Part shown: in pieces, positions 57,854 to 64,000 of the stretch
Numbering within the stretch: the stretch's first letter is position 1
Layout of the letters: each line of letters begins with the position of its first letter
From: Phlebotomus papatasi
Taxonomy: Eukaryota > Arthropoda > Insecta > Diptera > Psychodidae
Assembly: GCF_024763615.1 (NCBI RefSeq)
Contig: NC_077222.1
Coordinates: 23,064,001 to 23,128,000, forward strand
Reading direction: 5' to 3'
Length of the DNA stretch: 64,000 nucleotides
The notes under the pieces: model-generated
What the model saw: the letters and a program-made list of their open reading frames with translations, nothing else
The model's database searches: none
Told to the model about the DNA's origin: nothing
Position numbers and translations under genes: made by a program

Positions 57854-59358
57854 TAATAACACTATGCAACAAATTCACAACTTTTTTTGTTAACGGAGAT
57901 CTCACATGGTACGTTTGATAGAGTCAAATCCCCTGATTAAGAATCTGGTCTTGGTTTTGCTCCTATACGTAACAATTTTTTTTATTAATACTTTTATATT
58001 TTTTCTGCTTTGCCTTACATTATCCGTTATATCTCAGATTCTAGTGAATGGAACTTGAAAAGTGTGGGTGCGTTGGAAAGCTCATTAGTCGACCTTCAAT
58101 TTTGATAATTACAAAAAACCTTGTAAAACCACTCCTTCAGGGTGTAAAATTGAAGTTTCTCTAAAAATTACCAAAAAATAGTTCTAAAGTAAGGTTTTAA
58201 AAATTTGTATAAAATAAACTAAACAAAATATTAAAAATCCAATGATACCAGGTGATAGGCCACACTTAGAACTACAATTTTGTTCATCTGAGACATCGCG
58301 CTCCGATCACTCTAAATGCCTCATTTGTTGGTTTTTGTCATTTTCTAAAAATATGAAGTACATATTTTAAAGCAAATTTCCCAAAGATTTCTGAGAAGAC
58401 ATCTTTTAAAACTTGTGTGAAACATACATAACTGTTGAGATCCTTCTTTAATTCGATCGGGGGGGAATTAACATGATTTTCATTTACATTTCCAATCAAC
58501 CCTCATTAAAAAGTTCTCAATTTTCCTTTAAGTATTCAATTTTTGTTTTTATTTATTTCCATCCATCCATCGAATACTATTTCTAGTAGAGGTTAATTTT
58601 GAATGAAAGTATTATCTAAAGTCATTGAAATGCATTTACGAAATATTTGCTGATGCGTTTTCTACCAATCATAAAAAAAGCATTCCAAAAGGAGTTTAGG
58701 GGTTTCTTCTCGTGGCTGAATGTTGATTGGGGATGTTAAAGAAAATCATGTTAATGGTCACCCGATCGAAATAAAGAAGGATCTCAACAGTTATGTATGT
58801 TTCACACAAGTTTTAAAAGATGTTGTCTCAGAAATCTTTAGGAAATTTGCTTTAAAATATGTACTTCATATTTTTGGAAAATGACAAAACCAACAAATGA
58901 GGCATTTAGAGTGATCGGAGCGCGATGTCTCAGATGAACAAAATTGTAGTTCTAAGTGTGGCCTATCACCTGGTATCATTGGATTTTTAATATTTTGTTT
59001 AGTTTATTTTATACAAATTTTTAAAACCTCACTTTAGAACTATTTTTTTGGTAATTTTTAGAGAAACTTCAATTTTACACCCCGAAGGAGTGGTTTTACA
59101 AGGTTTTTTGTAATTATCAAAATTGAAGGTCGACTAATGAGCTTTCCAACGCACCCACACTTTTCAAGTTCCGTTCACTAGAATCTGAGATATAACGAAT
59201 AATGTAAGGCAAAGCAGAAAAAATATAAAAGTATTAATAAAAAAAAATTGTTACGTATAGGAGCAAAACCAAGACCAGATTCTTAATCAGGGGACTTGAC
59301 TCTATCAAACGTACCATGTGAGATCTCCGTTAACAAAACCGTGTTGCATAGTGTAATT
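57854..59358. repeat. Giant inverted repeat, arms about 640 bp, spacer about 220 bp
   Basis: Left arm (57854-58500) and right arm (58722-59358) are reverse complements with only scattered mismatches. Examples on the left are TTAACGGAGATCTCACATGG, AGTGTGGGTGCGTTGGAAAG, GACATCGCGCTCCGATCACT and TTGAGATCCTTCTTTAATTC, each found inverted on the right. The arms contain no long frame. Outer ends read roughly AACACTATGCAACA on both sides. Spacer unique. A foldback transposon or recent inverted duplication; if transcribed within the intron it would form a very long double-stranded stem. Confidence 0.9.
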
Positions 59359-59436
59359 TACCTGATAGAATATTAGACCGGGACTTTTACTCAATTCTAC
59401 CGATTTTTTGACTTTTTGAGATATCGAGAACAGCTA

Positions 59437-59510
59437 ACAGCTCCACTTGCGGAAGAAAACAATGATCTCTTGTGGAAAAAGAATTATTATTAAAATATTT
59501 TTCTGTCAAA
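59437..59510 (+). mobile_element. MITE-L fragment (copy 2)
   Basis: AACAGCTCCACTTGCGGAAG then AAAACAATGATCTCTTG resembles L1's left arm. No mirrored right arm found. Confidence 0.4.
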
Positions 59511-59666
59511 AATGTCATTTAGCTCTGTCCAATTTGATACAGTGAAAACAGAGATGACAAAGTACAGGGAGTTCCGGCTTGAGTGAAAACAGACTTAAAG
59601 AATTTGATAAGAATTGCCTACTATTGAGAGCTCAATTTTTGAAGTACCCCTAAATGTATATAAATA

Positions 59667-60094
59667 CAGTAGACTCTCGATCTATCGGCTCCTTTTCAAT
59701 CGGGCGAAAAATGTTGTTGGCAATTTTAACGTTTGATTCTGAAGCAAATTTGCTCAAATTCGCTGTAGTTCTATATCTTATCCCAAAGATATCTCCTACA
59801 GATATGCAATTTTACCCGAAAAATTCTTTCAAAGCGGAGCTCCCTGTATTATATTTTTCGCATAGGGGAAAGTGCTCTCCCTTCGAACGTTCATGCCTTC
59901 GAATAATGTGAATTTATTTTGTTTTTCGTAAGAGATTTACACTAAATTATTATGGAATTATCAACAATTGATGATAAGCCAACTAATATTTAATAGAAAT
60001 GTGTAAATCTCTTAGGAAAACTAAAAAAAATCACTTTATTCGAAGGCATGAACGTTCGAAAGGAGAGCACTTTCCCCTACATCTCTTGTTCATG
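59667..60094 (+). mobile_element. Pogo-like element fragment (copy 4), host of MITE-B copy 4
   Basis: CAGTAGACTCTCGATCTATC after TA, about 130 bp shared with 53481. MITE-B lies at 59865-60077. The 3' limit is uncertain. Confidence 0.5.
59865..60077. mobile_element. MITE-B copy 4
   Basis: GGGGAAAGTGCTCTCCCTTC and AAAGGAGAGCACTTTCCCC ends, TA on both sides, 213 bp, very similar to copy 1. Confidence 0.85.
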
Positions 60095-60343
60095 CACTAA
60101 GAGAAATCCGAAAAAGTCAAAATAACATTCCGGAAATGTTAATTTTACCTTGCAGTATTGATCCGAAATCGGTGTAAATATTATGCTTTTTAGGTGTATT
60201 AGGGCTTAAAGTTACCTTTTTTCTTGTTATTTTTACCCTTAAAAAGGTGTAAAATTAACACTAAAAAATGTTATATTTTCACACCTAAAAAATGTCAAAG
60301 TTATGAGAAAAAAAGTTAATCGCACTCCTGTTTTTTCTCAGTG
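60095..60343 (-). mobile_element. MITE-A copy 8
   Basis: CACTAAGAGAAATCCGAAAA to TTTTTTTCTCAGTG. Flanks TG and TC do not match. 18 bp downstream of MITE-B copy 4. Confidence 0.9.
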
Positions 60344-60505
60344 TCACGGTTAACTATCGATTTAAACTGGTTTATAAATTGCAAGAAAATCATCTAATAA
60401 TTTATAAATTTCATAATAAATTCCAATCCTTCTTAAAAATTTGACAATTAAACTTTAATTCATACTAAAATTTGAAGAAATATTTTGGTGAACTTGAACT
60501 TATAT

Positions 60506-61360
60506 TCGATGTCGAAAATACTTTCAGTCATAGGTAAGTATGGAAGAAATGTTCGCTTGGTCTACCTCCAAAATGTACTCGAAAAAAAGAAATCGTAGGA
60601 GGTTTTCAAAGAAAAACAAAAACAACATGGGGGTCACAGAAGACCGGAAGTCGATATCTCTTATCGTTGGACTTCTAGCCCGTAATAGACTTTCGGACAA
60701 ATAAAAATAAAATATTAAAGAATGATACATCAGTTATGAGTACTTCACCGATTCATTAGCGATTAAGACCAATGCAAGCGGATTAGAATTACAAGAACTT
60801 TCCAAAAAATCCAAATTTCAGGAAATCGTTCGATATTTTGCCCTACAGAGTGGGTAAACTTCAGCCTACTAAAATTCGATGTCGAACTTTTTTTCATAAA
60901 TACACTGGGAAAAATCCGAAAAAGTTAAAATAACATTCCGGAAATGTTAATTTTGCCCTGCATTATTGATCTGAAATCGGTGTAAATATTATGCTTTTCA
61001 GGTGTATTATGGGTCAAAGTTACCCTTTTTCATGTTAATTTTACGCTTAAAAAGGTGTAAAATTAACATTAAAAATGTTGATATATTTTTACACCTAAAA
61101 AGTGTTAAAGCTATGAGGAAAAAAAGTTAATCGCACCCCCGTTTTTTCTCAGTGTACGAACAAAATGTTCACCTAGGCTACGCCCAAAACATATTAGAAA
61201 ATAAAAGAAATCGTAAGAGCTGTTTTCGAAAAAAATAAAAAAAAACATGGTTTTGTAAAAGAATGAAAAAGGGGGTGGGGGAAAGGAGAAAAATGTCAGG
61301 AGATAATGCCTTTTTTTTAGTAGGGGTCGTCGAAAACCGGAAGTTTATATCTCTGACAGT
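60506..61360 (+). repeat. Direct duplication of a block of about 369 bp, second unit interrupted by MITE-A
   Basis: Unit 1 from 60506 (ATTCGATGTCGAAAATACTT, AATGTTCGCTTGGTCTACC, AGAAATCGTAGGAGGTTTTC, AAGACCGGAAGTCGATATCT) is repeated from 60875 (ATTCGATGTCGAACTTTTTT, AATGTTCACCTAGGCTACG, AGAAATCGTAAGAGCTGTTT, AAAACCGGAAGTTTATATCT). MITE-A copy 9 interrupts unit 2. Moderately diverged. Confidence 0.65.
60903..61154 (-). mobile_element. MITE-A copy 9
   Basis: CACTGGGAAAAATCCGAAAA to CGTTTTTTCTCAGTG, TA on both sides. Unit 1 of the surrounding duplication supplies an empty site with TA once (AAGTATGGAAGAAATG). Confidence 0.9.
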
Positions 61361-62724
61361 TTAAGCTTAAGCTCTAGATCGGTGACAAATTCGAAAAAAT
61401 CCGATTGTATATTGCATTGCTCTCTCTCTTTTTGAGTTCAAGCAGTTAATAAAAATAATTGTCTGTAGAGTTCTGATTACCATTGAATATCGCAAATCAA
61501 AACCCGATCAAACGACAGGAAATTAATTTAAATTAATTCAACAGGGAGCTTTTCCGCAAACTTTGTAGCTGAAATTTTGTCTTTCAATGTAAATAAATCG
61601 TAAAGCATCAAGAATTATAAATCCAGAACAGTTTTCAAGTTTCGCTGTATTCTGGACTGTTCCCTTTTCGTTTCGCAATGAAATTCTTAAAACATTATGA
61701 AAATAATAAAATATAAAACTTTTAGTTTTAGCTATATTTTCATAATTTAAAATTTATAATCCCTTTAATTAATTTTTTCTTATTCAATTCTTTGAGAAAA
61801 ATGTTATCCTTTTTTGTAATTTGAGGTTATGTTGGACTTGACCTTAAATTCAAATAAATAGGCCGTCAGTGTTTCACAAAACTTCTCATTCAGATTAAAT
61901 GTATGCCCTTACAAAATACTTTGGTATTTTTTCTGCAGATTTGAACCTCTTATTTTATCGTATGTTACTTAATATAGTTCCTAACTATGCTGAAAAATCT
62001 TATTGAAAATTTGAGGTTATATTCAAAGAATACAATCTAAGAGCAATTTTTATAGAATTTACAAATAAGTTACAAATTTATTACACTTTCTATTGTAAAC
62101 TAAGCTTAAAGGATGACCCAATCTTCAGTACTGCAGTCCCTTAAGTTGTTAATCAAAAAACAATGTTAATTTTCGTTTTTCACGAAAAATATTTTTAAAA
62201 CACATTCTAAAATACAAAAAATTTTTAAAGAAATGTAGTTTAAGAAGTATATTAAATTAATCCATAATTTTCCAAAATCGTACAATTACTGATTAAAACC
62301 TTACAGTGAAAAAGAAACCCTTAATATTTGCAATACATTTAAGGTTAGAATCACTATAACCTCACATTTTAAAATACTTTTCTTTGCTTAAAATGAGAAT
62401 GTTTGTCATTAGAATAATAAAAGTATTTTGTTGCTAATTTTAGGATTTTGTACCAAGAAGTATTCCAAACGAAAAATTCAAATGTATAAAATAACTTTAT
62501 GGCACAGAGATTATGTAGAGTTTTTAATTAAGTTTTCTTGTAAATGATTTCTCATAAAAATATGACGTATGATTTTCTTAATCAAAAATAATTATATTTT
62601 CATGTTAGCAACTTTATTATTACAAAACAGATTAATTATAACATCATGATAAGTGTCATTCGGTAGAATGAACTCTGCAAATCGGATTAATATGGGGTCA
62701 AAAGAATTCAATGTTCAAGTCATG
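61361..62724. other. Intronic stretch, weak GAGGTTAT repeats only
   Basis: AT-rich. AATTTGAGGTTATRTT occurs at about 61820 and 62008, and ATAACCTCACATTTTAAAA at about 62356 inverted. Possibly related to the 44.5-45.8 kb array. No gene seen. Confidence 0.35.
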
Positions 62725-62943
62725 AGTGGGGAAACTGGGATACTTTGATTTGGGGAAGCTTTAAAATTAGGTCTTTTTCTCCCATTTTTAAATGGAATTA
62801 AGCCTGATCATAATATAATATAGCTTCACAAATCAATTGTGAAAATAGTTTACACTATGAAAAGGCTCAATTCTAATTAAAAATAGAAGAAGAAAAAAAC
62901 AATTTCAAAACTGCTCCAATGTAAAGGTGCTCCGCTTCCCCCT
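62725..62943. mobile_element. Element F copy 2
   Basis: GTGGGGAAACTGGGATACTT, TTTGGGGAAGCTTTAAAATT at the left; right-end complement AGGGGGAAGCGGAGCACCTT, then TTTGAAATTG. Shares the AAGCTTTAAAAT and GGTGCTCCGCTTCCCCC style of F1. 219 bp. Confidence 0.5.
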
Positions 62944-64000
62944 ATTTGACTTTCTCTATTCGAAATTACTTAAAATTTCAAATAAGATTTATATCAGTTT
63001 AGTTGGAATACTTGTATATAATTTAGATTTACAAAGATTGAAGGAAAAAAAGAGATTAATTAGATGTATTTCATGAATAATACAGCAATTTTGAATCACT
63101 TTATATTTTGGTTCAGAATGAATCAAATTTGATTAAGGACAAAACACAAAATCATTTTTTGATATTTTTAAAGTAAATTTTAAGTATTCCATTTATGCAA
63201 TCGTATCACTGATTACTACTCTTGCTAGGTTCAATAATTTTGCAGATTTTCCTATGATTTTTTTTATAGCAATTTCACGCTTAAGCTTCAACTTCTCAAT
63301 TAACAAAACGTCACAATTAATTATCTTAATTCATTTTTGCAAATTTCTAGTAAAGTCTTGACAAGAGAGAGTATAGAGAGATCATGAGAATCACGCAAAA
63401 ACCTACCCAACATCCCAACATGAATTGAGAGATTTATGGGCAAAATCAACGAAAAAGTGAACAACTTAATTAGAAAAACCACCCCCTCTCAATATAATTA
63501 ATTGCACTTACATACCACCATAGAAGATAATTATCATTTACCCTACTTTTACATCCTCCACAGTTAATAAACAATCTTATGTACAGTGTAAAATGGATTG
63601 TATAGCAAAGTCCATGCTCACTCTCTCTCTCTCTCACTCACTCTCTACCCTCCATTTGGTACAAAATACTCAAAGTAGGGATTCTTGTGTGAATTGAAAA
63701 GAAGCATAAAATTGTATGTGTGCGCTTCCCTAATGATTATAATATGGGAAAATTAATTAAAATTGCACTGCAGAATATTATGTCTAAATAGAAAGATGAG
63801 AGTGCACCAATTCGCATTGATGACCATTCTTCATCGTTTTGTGCTATGTTTTGTGCTTGGGCATCATCGTTCAACTGGCCTGCAAGAGATGTGTTAAATG
63901 GGCACCTCTTGACGGGCGATCGTGAGAAATGTACAATGTGCTCTAGTCATTTGCCTCTTCTATGCTAAGCCAAAGAGATAACTCCCCATGTTGTATGTAT
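62944..64000. other. Intronic stretch with CT microsatellite
   Basis: AT-rich unique DNA; CTCTCTCT run with CTCACT interruptions at 63617-63647. No exon recognised up to the window edge. A possible donor on the minus strand near 63508 (GTATGTAAGT) has no convincing coding sequence before it. Confidence 0.4.

Noticed and set aside
63508..63600. Possible minus-strand exon ending at a GTATGTAAGT donor
   Set aside because: The preceding sequence has no conserved peptide and no acceptor was evident at a sensible distance.
63617..63647. CT run as a core-promoter or GAGA-factor site
   Set aside because: A simple microsatellite with no supporting promoter context in view.

Overview
The window is AT-rich animal DNA with almost no protein-coding sequence. 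One real exon was found, on the minus strand at 21888-21960. It has a perfect 3' splice acceptor and 5' splice donor and encodes the start of the ARID DNA-binding domain of an ARID3-family protein (Drosophila retained/dead ringer, retn). The wording of the peptide, the introns of more than 20 kb on each side, the base composition and the density of short non-autonomous DNA transposons suggest a dipteran insect, perhaps a sand fly or another nematoceran. That species guess is an inference. Everything else in the window is best read as the two flanking introns of this gene: more than 42 kb upstream (21961-64000) and more than 21.8 kb downstream (1-21887). No second exon was recognised.

The introns are largely built from repeats, defined here by comparing the window with itself. 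Family A (about 250 bp, ends CACTGAG/CTCAGTG) has eight full copies and one fragment. Families with GGGGAA-type ends at TA sites are B (4 copies), E (2), F, P and Q. Family C (about 400 bp, almost wholly self-complementary) has 3 copies. Family D (146 bp, PIF/Harbinger-like, TAA/TTA target duplications) has 2. Pogo/Tigger-like elements begin CAGTAGACYCTCG. One element with TTAA ends looks like piggyBac. Families H, J, K, L, M, N and R are unclassified. Several are nested, so their order of arrival can be read. Retroelements are represented by a broken LINE RNase H/zinc-knuckle fragment (1155-1573), a LINE 3' tail (53321-53402) and tRNA-derived SINE-like pieces.

Larger-scale structure includes decayed tandem arrays: about 180-bp period at 3.9-5.3 kb, a weak one at 44.5-45.8 kb, one around a TTTTTCTATGTTTT motif at 49.0-50.9 kb, and one at 52.6-56.4 kb. 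The last is the most striking. A 22-bp palindrome (core TTAGTACATGCATGTACTAA) recurs about every 130-140 bp while the sequence between copies has drifted. There is also a very well preserved inverted repeat of about 1.5 kb at 57854-59358.

Region by region: 1-2 kb holds nested elements, a LINE fragment and a SINE; 3.9-5.3 kb a tandem array; 7.3-10.6 kb assorted MITEs; 13.0-14.8 kb composite repeats; 16-19 kb TA-type MITEs; 21.9 kb the retn exon; 23.2-25.5 kb a nested transposon cluster; 26.9-28.9 kb another cluster; 31.4-34.1 kb, 36.3-39.0 kb and 41.0-43.1 kb MITE islands; 44.5-46.4 kb and 49-51 kb degenerate arrays; 52.6-59.4 kb the palindrome array and the giant hairpin; 59.4-62.9 kb MITEs and a duplicated block. 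No rRNA gene, intact tRNA, CRISPR array or complete autonomous transposon was seen. All comparisons were done by eye within this window.
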